The translations under genes and the position numbers were made by a program. Shown here piece by piece: positions 24,355 to 35,800 of a stretch of DNA of 64,000 nucleotides. Source of the stretch: Cloeon dipterum (taxonomy: Eukaryota; Arthropoda; Insecta; Ephemeroptera; Baetidae); contig NC_088787.1 in assembly GCF_949628265.1 (NCBI RefSeq), positions 5,694,501-5,758,500 of the forward strand. Direction: 5' to 3'. Every line of letters begins with the position of its first letter. The stretch's first letter is position 1. The notes below the pieces were generated by a model, which did not search any database, was not told where the DNA came from, and saw nothing but the letters and a program-made list of their open reading frames with translations.

Positions 24355-25210
24355 GTTGTGAATTTTCTACGAATTTTGGCACCTAGGTTTTTGACATTAA
24401 AAAATACCACATATTTTGGCCGATTTTTTTATGTGCGTGAAACCGAAATGTTCGGCGTCGAAACAGCCGAAATCGGCCACTGAAGAGGGGGGCGTAACCG
24501 AGGGAATACAACATGGCTGCGCGGACACGGCAGGAAAGAGTGCACTGCTCACCGCGCTCATTTTGGGATTGGGGGCGTAGTGCACTGCCATATTGCATTC
24601 CCTCAGTTACGCCCCCCTATTTGGCGGCTGATTTTCGTTGTTTTGACGCCGAACATTTCGGCTTCCCGCACAGAAAAACCAAAAACCCTCGCACCACGCC
24701 CCCTATGAGCGGCGAGCAGTGCATTCTTGCCTGCTGTCTGCTGTGGTCGCGCCACCATATTGAATTCTGTCGGCTACGCCCCCCTCTTTGGTGGCCGATT
24801 TTGGCTGTTTCGACGCCGAGTATTTAAATTTCACGCATATAAAAAAAATCGGCCAAAAATTATAGTATTTTTTAATAAAAAGTTGAAGGAAAACGCCCCT
24901 TTTTATGTATTGAAATTGACAAAAAAAAAACACTTCTTTACCAGTTTCTCTGAGAGCAGCAACGCCAGCAACCGCTGGAAGAAGACGTAACTAGCGGAAA
25001 TTTTGAATTGGGGGCCTGGTTTCCGGGAAATTGATAAAAAGAGGCGTGGCACGTATCGCAAAGCGTAAAATTTTAACGCTTTCTAGATTTTAAGTTCTTT
25101 TGGTGGAATAAATCTGCGTCAAAATGTCTATAAACTCCATTGCTCATTGGAAAAATAGTCTCGTTGATTGAAAATCGGTTTATTTCGCATTTCCTTCAAC
25201 AGTCGAAATA
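24355..25210. repeat. GC-rich foldback repeat family B, copy 2
   Basis: It repeats the organisation of 8,055-8,830: inverted arms with GGGGGGCGTAACCGAGG near 24,487 and CAGTTACGCCCCCC near 24,604, an extra inverted arm near 24,700-24,830, and the outer segment with CCGCTGGAAG and GGCACGTATCGCAA near 24,973-25,060. Confidence 0.65.
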
Positions 25211-26272
25211 AACATATGGGTCAGCGATTGTTGAAAACGTCCATTTCTCGGAGAACAGCTCCCTGTGAGAAGAAATTTTTCTCATGCAAAAATTTAATTC
25301 ATTAAAATTTGAGGCATATAAATAATTATACGTGCCAAGATAATTTTTTCTTTAATATTTTAGTGTTTTCGTGTCTTATCGAAAAAAAATATATAAAAAT
25401 GGCAAGAAATTTCGTGCTGAAATTACAAATAGCTAATAAAAACTCAATTTAATTGCCATGCATGACTGTTTAAATTATTGTGGCACTATATATCCTCTTG
25501 CAAGAAAATAAATAAAGGGAAACAAAATAATTTATTAAAATTCGCTCACAAAAAAAATGAATATTGAGATGGTCTAGAAGAATCTCTGCGAATCATGATG
25601 CAATATTTTGGCAAACAAAGTCGTTCTAGATAAGACTGGATGAGAATCAGACTGGTTATTTTATGAGGAAAAAATCCTGACCTTCAATATTGTACACACC
25701 GCCTGAAGCCGGCTATTTCTGTTTCCTTAAGGAAAAACCAAAAAATTTAATGAGTTTCACTCGTTTATTTTTATTTATTAAACATGCGCTCGTCATTTAT
25801 CATCTGGAGGAGCAATATTATTTATTATTTCTGGTTCAATCCGGAATTGTTATCAAAATAGAAAGCGAGATTATTTAATTCGAAGAAAAATATCAGACGT
25901 TTCCTCATTTTTAAGACGCAACACGAGCAGGAAACTGCCAAAAATAAAAGAAATAATTAAAGATTTTTCTCCGCATCAGCGAGTTTGACATAATGATTAA
26001 TTGCGGCTTAAAAAATCCTCCATGCACAAGATAAGATAATTCAATACGAGTTATTAATTTTCAAAGGTCTGCGATCCATAATTATTAAGTCCACGCATAA
26101 GTGATAAACGTCCGCGCGCACTTTCGCAAATCACTCGACCCATAAAATACACATAATAACGATCAATAAACAGATGCGTCGGGCGTGGACTGATTATAAT
26201 TACATCAACAAACAAGCGGAAAATTTCCCATTCATCTGGCGCGGCCGTGACCGCGAGCGGGAATTTTGCTCT

Positions 26273-26288
26273 TGACGTCATATAAATA
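26273..26288 (+). promoter_or_regulatory. CRE palindrome abutting a TATA-like box
   Basis: TGACGTCA (26,273-26,280) is immediately followed by TATAAATA (26,281-26,288), within a GC-rich patch. The arrangement resembles a core promoter, but no transcript or first exon downstream is evident; the DRC10 start is 2.6 kb away. Confidence 0.25.
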
Positions 26289-26689
26289 TCTTCTGTTCTG
26301 ACGTGGATTTCCCAACAAAAGAGCAGAGATTCCATTAATAAAAAAAAAGAAAGAGAAAAAATCGTAAAAAGCCGGAGAGCAGCCGCTCTCCATGGAAACC
26401 CACGCGGCATTTGTAAACAGTTTTCTTTCGCGCTGACTCACTCTGCGTATCAGGTGCGCGCGGCGTACTATAATAATCACTTTGTCAGTCAGTCATTGAC
26501 GCATGCAGCCGTCCAAATCTGCTGAGGTGTTATTCTTCAAATACGTCAGAAGCCACAAAAAAACCGGATTGGATTTTTTACTAAAGCTTGTTCAGATTTA
26601 AAGACAAGCTTCTTGACAGCTGCAAGAGAAGTGAGCAGAAATTCAATTGCTTTTGTGTTTCACATTTACTTTTGCCACGGCATGAACAA

Positions 26690-26830
26690 ATTTTAGAGGT
26701 TTAAAGTGGTGCAAGAACGTTGCCAATGCATATAATAATCCTTAAAAGGATTTAATTAAAGCAGAAATTAGTCCTGGTAGTGCTGTAACTTTTTAGAAAA
26801 GTGTCTGCAGTCTGCACAGTGGAATGGTAG
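26690..26830 (+). repeat. Repeat family F fragment
   Basis: It shares GTTGCCAATGCATA and the following segment up to about 26,825 with the left part of the family F copy at 12,890-13,450. It abuts a family D copy. Confidence 0.4.
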
Positions 26831-27310
26831 TGATTTTTTATTAAAAAAATAATATTATACGAAAAGTTAACCCTACCCAACCAATTTTTTTGAATCGTTT
26901 TGAATTTTACCAGTTACGCCCACTTTTTTTGAGCAAAAGAAATTAATTGAGCACTTCCGGGGTGAGAATAATTATGAAAATTAACTAGTGAGAAAATAAA
27001 AAATAGTACCTTTGAGTCTTGAAATTTATTTTTTATGTTTTCAAAAATTGCAGATTTTCGAAAGGGGTCTGTGTTTGGCCTAATTAAAATTCACCAGTTG
27101 AAAATAGTAGCGTTAAAAACTGATTTTTTTCAAAAAGCTGATTAAATTTCCTGTTTTTTTTCCTTTTTGGATGAAATTTTTCTCAAGTTTACCATTTTCG
27201 CACAAAATTCGTCTGAAAAATTCAACAGGCCGTTAAAAAACCTTTAAAATAATTTTGGGAAAAATCAAAATACCCAAAATGTAGTTAATTTATTTGAGAT
27301 TCATCTCAGC
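26830..27310 (+). repeat. Dispersed repeat family D, copy 2
   Basis: It contains ACGAAAAGTTAACCCTA near 26,858, GAAAGGGGTCTGTGTTTGG near 27,060, GTAGCGTTAAAAACTG near 27,106 and TTTTCGCACAAAATTCGTC near 27,194, in the family order. Just downstream, GACGCGCAGATATGGCGTC near 27,334 is also found inverted near 10,362-10,380. Confidence 0.7.
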
Positions 27311-28910
27311 ACCGGGAGCCAGATTCACGCGACGCGCAGATATGGCGTCTGCTAGAGTACGGCGGGAAAGTTACAAACGTAATATAAAATTGGTTTGGGA
27401 AATTTATCGTGAAACTACATTCAGCACAATAAATATGTGTTGTTGTTATTTCTTTACTAACAGCTGATTAGCCGGGTAATTGGCGAATCGACCGTTAGAT
27501 AGCACATCTGACTAATGGAAATGTAACAAAATACGCGAGAATGAAATTATTAGGTCGGCGCGCCCCTTTTTCGACGCTTCTGATTGGCCGCTGGACTTTC
27601 TTCTGATTGGCCTCCACTATTTCGACGCCATATTGACTTCTGACTCGCGGAAACCGATACAGATCGCAACGTTGGGAATTGCGACTGCGCAGAAGGTTTT
27701 AAAATTAGCTTACGCATGCGCAGTGATGAGTTTCAACCTCCCTATGAGATGAAGAAGCGACCTGAACATACTGCGCATGCTTAAGATGCGCACAAGTTTA
27801 CTGCGCAGCTTAAAAATGGGTGAATATTCAAACAATTATAAATTTCGACGCCATATCGACTTCTGAACGGTGGGAACTATCGCAAAAACTGTCTCAGAAA
27901 AATCATTTTTTTTTTATTTTAATAATTTCTATGATTTTTACGGGTAAAATAAAACAAAGAAATTTTTTAGTGATTTATGCAAAGACACATTCACCGCTTA
28001 TTTACAACATTTCAAGTTTTTCTGATGAGGGAAACATAATTAAAACGATAATTAAGTGAAATTAACCGCCTTGTGTAACAAAGCGAGAAGCGACAGAGCG
28101 GGAAAGTTCGTGCCACGCCCCCCTCTGTTGACCAATCAGATGGTTTTTGCCAGTTTTCTCCGTAATTTCCAGCGCTTGGCCATGTTTTCTCATGTGATTT
28201 GGAATCCTCTGATTGAGATCTATCTGACAACGTGAGTCGTTCTTTGGAGAAATGCGAAATTTCAGTGAAAATCTCGATAACAAAATTCTCCATATAAAGC
28301 AATGCTAACTTAGTGCCTCATTTTCTCGAAAATTTACAGCGCTACCTATGATTTTTTAACTGTACTCTGTACTGCACAGTACATTTATTATTATTATCAT
28401 TTCCAGCAGACAAAAACGTAAACTTCACCATCAAAAGATAACAATTTGTTGATTTTACTACATATAAAATAATAAACATGTATATGATTTATTTCCACAA
28501 CTTCCTCTCCGGCGCCTTAATATAGATAAAAATTCATTCCAACAAAGTGCGCATGAATAATTCCTATATACACTCATTTTCTTATCTTATTTTTGTTACA
28601 GCCAATGGCATAATTTTTGAAGCCGATTTTAAATAAAAATAAAATGAGAAAATATTATTTCCTTGTGATGTGCGATAGTCGAAACAACAACAACTGTTGA
28701 AATTGGAAATCCCCTACAGCAAAATAGTGAAGACATTAAATAAGTTCCAACAACTCAGACTTTTCCAATAACGAAACAAAAAAAATCCGGAAAAATGCAA
28801 TCTTGTGGTTATTCCACAAAGAAAAACTCTCAGAGGCGCTCCCCGGAGTCGATTTGCACATCGAAATATCAATTAATAAAAGCTGGAAATCGTGCGGTTT
28901 TGCAGGTGCG

Positions 28911-29777
28911 ATGGACGAGGACGGCTACTTTGCTGAGGAAAAACAGGAAAACGTCGAGTTCTTCGGCGAGGCGAATCGAGTCAAGAAACTTCTGGAGGAT
29001 TGTGCGAGGAAAATCGCGGCGGCTGTCGACGCGGCTGCGAAAATTGAGAATAATCAGGCTGAAATAATGATGATGACCGGCGGCACATCCGTCTGCGGCG
29101 CAAAATTCGCCACTTTATTTCAAGGACTCGTCAACGTCGGTACCATCAGGTCAGAAATTTCCAGCAATTTAATTTTGACTTGAAAATTCTTGAATTCAAT
29201 CAAAAAGATGAAGCTCAAAAAACATTTAGAAAAATTTGATTGATTATGTTCCCAAAAAAATGCGTCATGCATTTTCGTTTAATTCAGGGGACTTTTATTA
29301 ATTTAAAAATTATAGTTAAAATCATTTTTCAATTATAAATAAATGAAAAAGAAGCGCACAATAGTTTTGAGGAATAATTTTTAATAAATGGAATATATAT
29401 TTATTTTTTATTCTATTTTGTACTGAGAAATTTCCTGTTATTCGTAGCACTGTAAATCTTGCTGTTTTTATAACTGTTAATTATTTATTGCAAAATTGGA
29501 AAGAGATAAAAACATGAATACATTTTAAAAATCATAAAATCTTTAAGAAAACCGGAAAATATTTCATATTAATTAAAAAGAGGATCCAACCGCAAAATTT
29601 TAAATCACTTCCGGGCCAACCATATTATTTTTCCTTCTTTTTCTTTATGGAAAACATCAAAACAGGATGTGCTGAATCTATCCTTTTTGTGGATGTTTGC
29701 AATTTTCTTGCCAAGTGTGTAGTACAATATTATTTCCTGAACTCCAGCTGCTCTCCAAGAAAGGAGACAAGGTCGGT

Positions 29778-29843
<66 letters not shown>

Positions 29844-32800
29844 GAGAGCCTTCGTCTCCCTACTCGTTGTCAATGTCTATTTTAAAACGCGCGCACATCA
29901 ATTGATGCGTTACACGTGCATATCTTATTTTATTGCGTGTTCGCTATTTTTTCCTGTGAAATTATTGCCTGGAAAATCCACGATTTGCTTTTCTTGAAGT
30001 TAATTCAAGTTAAAGAACGTTAAATGACGGCGGGAAAAAGTTAACGAAATATTTATAAAATGGAATTGAATTTAGATGTCGTTTATTTAATTATTTTTTG
30101 TTAAATTAAATAAAGCTGTGCCAGTAAAATTCATTCTCAAGTGAGTATATTTGAAACAAATTCACAAACAATATCAAGTTCAACTGTGGAAAAATAAAGT
30201 AATTATTTATATAGATTTATATAGATTTTTCGCTCTCATTACTCTGCTGCTGGCTTCTTTTACATTTTACTGTATTTTTGTTGTACCAAAATTATATAGT
30301 TTCCTTAGTCTGAGAAGCTTTTTACTACAGAAATTAAATTTATTTGACTTTGAAAATAAATCAACACCTCAAAATGATCGTTATAGAATTCATAAATTTA
30401 CCATAACCTACCTTTTGAAGTGTGAGACGTGAGACGTTGCAAAACTGGAATTATTTTCCTTTTTCTCTTTGCTGAAACAACCACAACACGTGCACAGGGA
30501 AGCACAGACGCGGCTCAAACACCTTCCCTTCCAAGCAGCTGAAGTCGCGTGGGGGATTGTTGTTATCGTTTTTACCCCATATCCCCTTTTGTAAAATGTT
30601 GACTGAGTTTGACAAAACAGAAATTCGCATTGTTTTACTTGGTAAAAGCTTTATTTTAAACCAAAAATACGAGATCTCAAAATAATTAACTAAATTTTCA
30701 AAATACATAATGAAAAGACATAATATATATTTAAAATATTTATTTGCAAGTTTTAATAGCCTTGGATTTCCCGATTTCCTTATCTTCTCGTTTTACATAA
30801 AACGTCAAAGACTGCGAAATCTTCAACCAAAAATAATGTACCGTGGACGAATAAACACCCTCGACTCTCATCTCGCCAGGCGAAATTCCTGCTTTTCCTT
30901 TGCTTTTTCTTTTCATCATTGTTCTGTTCCACGCCTTTTCGATATTGTTTTTACTAGTTGTCTATCAGCGGAGGTTCAGCGCCGGGTTTTGAGTTTCTGC
31001 GGACGGAGATTGTCGTGATCATCGACGAGTTCAATTATTGTCGGCTTTTGCTTCCTCCCTATACACATCCAGCAGTGGAGGAGGGAAAATCGTCATTTAG
31101 CAGGGACAGCAAAACCCAGAGCATTATAAATTTATGAACAAAGTATTATAGTGTTTCTGAGAGCAATCATTCAATAAAAAAACGGTTTAAGAATTTGATT
31201 ATTAATGAAAATTTTATTATTTCATTAATTAAAAAACACAAAATGCTTTACAATATTTATATCACCATCAAGTATATCATTTTGACAACTCGAAATCACA
31301 TACAAATTCCACATCGAAGTGAATCGAAGGGTCCGCATTTTTAAGTTGATGCACAACATATAATATGTATAATCAGCAGCAACCAATCTCACAATCAGTA
31401 TCTCTTCGGATTGTAGCAAAATTTGCGAGTTGCAAAAATCGCTCAGCAGCCAAACAGAGTTCAAAATACAATTTGTAAAAACAATTAGGGACATTTTTAA
31501 AACAATAAGTCTCTCGATGTTCAACACAAAAATACAAATTAAAATATGTACATTGTGCAGTTTGTAAATTTTACAGTCTTTGACAATTAGCGATTATATC
31601 ACGCACTTAAAACCATGACTATTTATTAACCAGAATCTTGTTCATCACATTTTTGTATTGAAAACGGGGTGACAATAGCATAATAAATTTCATAAAAAAA
31701 TTTATCCTAGCATGGTAAATCAGCTCAGGAAAACACCCTTCACCCCGCAGTCGGTACATGCTATATTTTTCGGTTCCGTTTATTTCTACCGACATTTCCT
31801 CATCAGAATATAAAATGCCTAAACGCATTTTAGAAAAGTACGGTAATCATCGGAAATGCCGGTCGAGAGGAAAGCGTTTATCCAGTCTAATTGTAAGGAA
31901 GGCAAAGGAAAAGAACAAAAGGAACAACCAGCTGTGGTTAAGTGTTACTTCAAAACCAAAGGACTCCTATTTTGTAGATCAAAACAAAAAAGGGCAACTC
32001 GGATTTCGAACCAACACAGAACCAAATTGGCTGCCTATGCTGTTCCATATCTTTTGACTTTCTTATTCTGGAAAAAAGACCATCCTGTTACATATACCAA
32101 CCACGGTATGACGACGAGTTTTACCTGAAGCTACACACTGATCCACCTTGACCAGGATAGATATATGTCTCCTGAAATAATTCAATACATCGTGAAAAAA
32201 TAAATTTAACTTTTGAGCAGTTTGCAAACAAACTCACTCACTATAACCTCATGACACAAAATCAGTTTGGCGATCGTTGTCCCCGATAGCGCGGAAGGGA
32301 AGTCCTTGGTGGACCTTTGAGGTCCACACGTAGGCCCCCCTCTTTTGCCTCTCAGCGTTGAAGGCCCACGACCTTACAGCGTAATCATGAGCTGTAAGGC
32401 CGAATTTGTCCTCCGCGTCCAGGTCCAGACCTAGCGCGAACAGAAAATCCACCACCTCCAGGCCGTGGTAGACGTTCAGTGCGGCGAAATGCATCACACT
32501 GGCTCCTAGTGCGATGTCCCTTTCGTGTAGGTTTGCCCTGGCGCGGAGGATGACTTCTCGAATGCTTTCGCGGTCGAGGTACATCGCTGCTACGTGCAGC
32601 ATCGGCAGGATGGACGGCTTGATGTTGAGCAGGGACGGCATCACCCGCTCCTGGAATCTCCTATCGATGGTTTTCTGCCTCATGGTGTCTATAAAGAAAA
32701 TAAAATGTGTTTTGTTGAAAGTGTATTAAAAAAATGGAATATTTTGCACTTTCTCGTGAGGCAAACCTGTCGCTCAAAAAAGTCTACAACTTTTCAACCC

Positions 32801-35800
32801 TTTTTTTGAATCACGGATACAATTGCAGGTTTATATTTAATTCCTCCAAATCCCCGTAAAACCCCCCCTGAGATCTGTTATGCTAGGGCTCGGCGAGATC
32901 TTTCCAGGGAGGGTTCATGACTCAATATCCCTCCACCCGTCGAATAATTATGAATTGAGCGCACGCAACTTTTCATAGACAAGACAACAAAAACATGAAG
33001 CTATCTTTCGCGCTCAAATTTCGGTATAAAAGCAAAAATAACTCCCCTCTGGTGTGATTCAGGAACTTTGGGAGGTTTAATTAATTATACAGTTCTACTA
33101 ACAAGACAAAAAGAGTTGAAATTGATCCGAAATAGCGTTGATCCGCGCAATCAAATGCCGGTCTGGATGGAGCCAGCGACCACTTGAATAAAAAGAAGCG
33201 CGTCGCTTCACAGCAAAAAGAGAGATCGGGGAGGGAAACTCAAGGTCGATCTCAGGGTGCAACCCTCATAGTCAGTCGCCGCACATGAAAAATAAATAAA
33301 AACGAAATCATAGCATAGCTTTAATATTAAATTAAAAATATTAACCTTTTGCGTGACTCGAGGGATTATTTTGAAATCGAATTGCCGTTTGGCACGATTC
33401 ATTCATCAAGGGGAAAAGTTTCTGGAGGGTTGGTATAATAGACGATCTTATATCTTGATTTTAGGGGAGCAGGTAGTTTAAGCGAGGGAGGAAAATCCCA
33501 ACGCCGAGCCCTATTGTGTTGTTGTTCAGCCGCACCTATAAGGGATGAACAAATTCTCCCCTCGTTGCTTCTAAAAACCTTCTAAAAGGTTGCAGAATAT
33601 TCTTTCTCAATTCATCAGCTGATTACAGTATAATCCCCGAAAATTTTTTAATTAATTGTAATCCAATGGGAATAATTCTCCTGAAAAATAGAAATTTTTT
33701 AGCTGACGATTAAATTAAAAAAAATTATTAATAATTTAGCACTTAGCGAAATTGGATATTTAGATTTTTTTATTTATATTAAATGTATTTTATAAAAATT
33801 ATAACTCATTAAATTTAGAGTCATTCAACCATTGGAGATTTAAAATAATAAAAAATTTAAAAAATTGCATAGAGCCCGGAATCAATTTGAGATTTTTTTT
33901 AAATTCGCTCAGAAACAACAAATTAAAAACAATAGATGTAAATCTGACCTTCATCACTCGTTGCGATTAAAAGATATTTTTAAAAAAATAAAATGGACAA
34001 AGGTTAAAAGTGGTAACCTTACAGAGAAAATCAAAATAAATATTGACAAATCTAAAAATTTCCAACTCAATACTGGCAAAAGCGTTTATTTTCAGTCTCG
34101 TCTTGCGAGTACAGTGAATTGACACTTAGCCAAAATTAAAAATAAAAAGAAAATTACCAAATCAATTTTTAGATCAAAGTCAAAACGCACCTAGTTTCTA
34201 ATCCAGAGTCTGCAGCGTCACGTTGAGCTCTTTTAAGCCCAAACTGTTAACAGAAATAAAAATAAGTATAGTGTGCGCGCGGGAACCGCTACCGTATTTT
34301 GACAGAAGCTAAATGATGGTCTAAGAAATGTCATTTGTCAAACGACAGACATTTATCCTTCTATTCGATTCTTTCCTAAAATATTTTTCCAAACTGTGCC
34401 TAACTGTTCAATTTCCCTACAAATTAATATTTTCTTTTCTGTGACATTGCGCCTCTTTAAAAACAGTCCAATAACTGTCTCAAAAAAAAAAATCAACGAC
34501 TCTGAAAATAAATACAATAATAAAAGACATAACATTTTTTCATTGAAATTAGAGCAAGGGGTTGAAAAGAGAGAATGGTAAGCACCCTCTGTAAACGCTT
34601 CAGATGATCAGGGGTAGTTTTTGCAGTTTTTAAATGGTTTGTAATTTTCACAAAAATGCACACATTTGTCATTTACAACTTTAAGGCCCATTTTAAAAGA
34701 TCTAAAATCTTGGAATCAAAATTTAAAGTAGAAAATTATCAGTTTTGCGCTTGACCTTGATCTCTAGAATATCAAATTTAGCGTCAATTCGATTGATTTT
34801 GGCGAGAGGAATCCATAGCACGTCTTATTTTTTTAAATCTTCTATTAAAGGCCGCTATTTGCTGTTATTTTCGTCTATTTTACTTGAGAGCCATATGCCA
34901 ATTTTGCCCTCCGACCAGTGACATTATTTATTTTAATTCCGGCGAGCCTCTCTCTATAATGATTAATCTGGAGACCTTTTAATTCTTCTTGGCAGGTTGG
35001 CGCTGACCGATGATGCAGAAAAGGTGCACACTTCCCGACTGCTTCGGGCGTGGAAGGAGCGTGACCGCTATAGAGAAGAAATTCGTGGCTTGCGGAATGA
35101 GCTGCACAGCCTAAGGATGTGCATGAAAATGAGAGTGGCCGCCAAGCAGCGACAAACGCAGCGAAAACAGGCCGACATCGCCGACACCACTGCCGAGTGC
35201 AAGAGGCAAATCGCTTGCTTAAGGTTCGAAATGAAGAAGTAATTTTTAATTAAAATAAACAGATAAAAAATGGAGAAATATTTTTTATTTTGTAGTTTTC
35301 GGTTTAAAAACCGTCTTAGACGAAGTTTCTGTGCACACCAATCGATTCCTGAGGGTCGAATTAGGTACAGTGGATATTTTTTCCGACAAAAAAGTCAAGA
35401 GCGACATGCGAACTTTTTTCCCGCCAAAATAATATGAACGAATTTGCGAGAACTGCGCATGCGTCAGAGCTCGTTTGAGCTCTTGCAGAGAGACCGACTT
35501 CTTTATCAGATCCAGCCAACTCTAATGCATGCGCACTTCTCGCATTCATATTGTTTTGGCGGGAAAAAAAGTTCGAATGTCGCGCTGGACATTTTTTAAC
35601 GGAAAAATATCCACTTTACCTAATTCAACCCTCGAGAATCGATTGGTGCGCTCAGAAACTATGTCAAAGAATTTTTTAATAAAGAAACTCTGCGTTTTTT
35701 TCGCATAATTAAGAAGATGATCACAAAAGCAAACTCGTCCGCATTCCTAGCAAATAATTATCTCATCCATTTAAAAAAATCGTTCTCAATTTGCAACAAT

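Larger units (their letters stand above)
22400..28910. other. Intergenic region between Trimmer and DRC10
   Basis: A divergent gene pair (Trimmer minus, DRC10 plus) shares this 6.5 kb. Near 22,912 there is a CCAAT box in GCCAATCAGGAGCGAG about 500 bp upstream of the Trimmer start. GC-rich patches occur at about 22,860-23,020, 23,720-24,090 and 26,220-26,520. Repeats occupy 24,355-25,210 and 26,690-27,310. No other coding exon is supported; 23,240-23,710 and 25,220-26,050 show nothing specific. Confidence 0.55.
29150..34995. other. DRC10 intron 1 (5.8 kb)
   Basis: AT-rich intron holding the (AG)n microsatellite near 29,781, a moderately GC-rich patch near 30,840-31,080, the antisense ankyrin gene, a SINE-like region near 32,860-33,260 with an inverted piece near 33,430-33,545, and a family C remnant near 34,555-34,640. 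Coding-like fragments on the minus strand at 31,619-32,173 could not be joined into a frame. I see nothing specific in 29,900-30,440 or 33,560-34,540. Confidence 0.5.
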
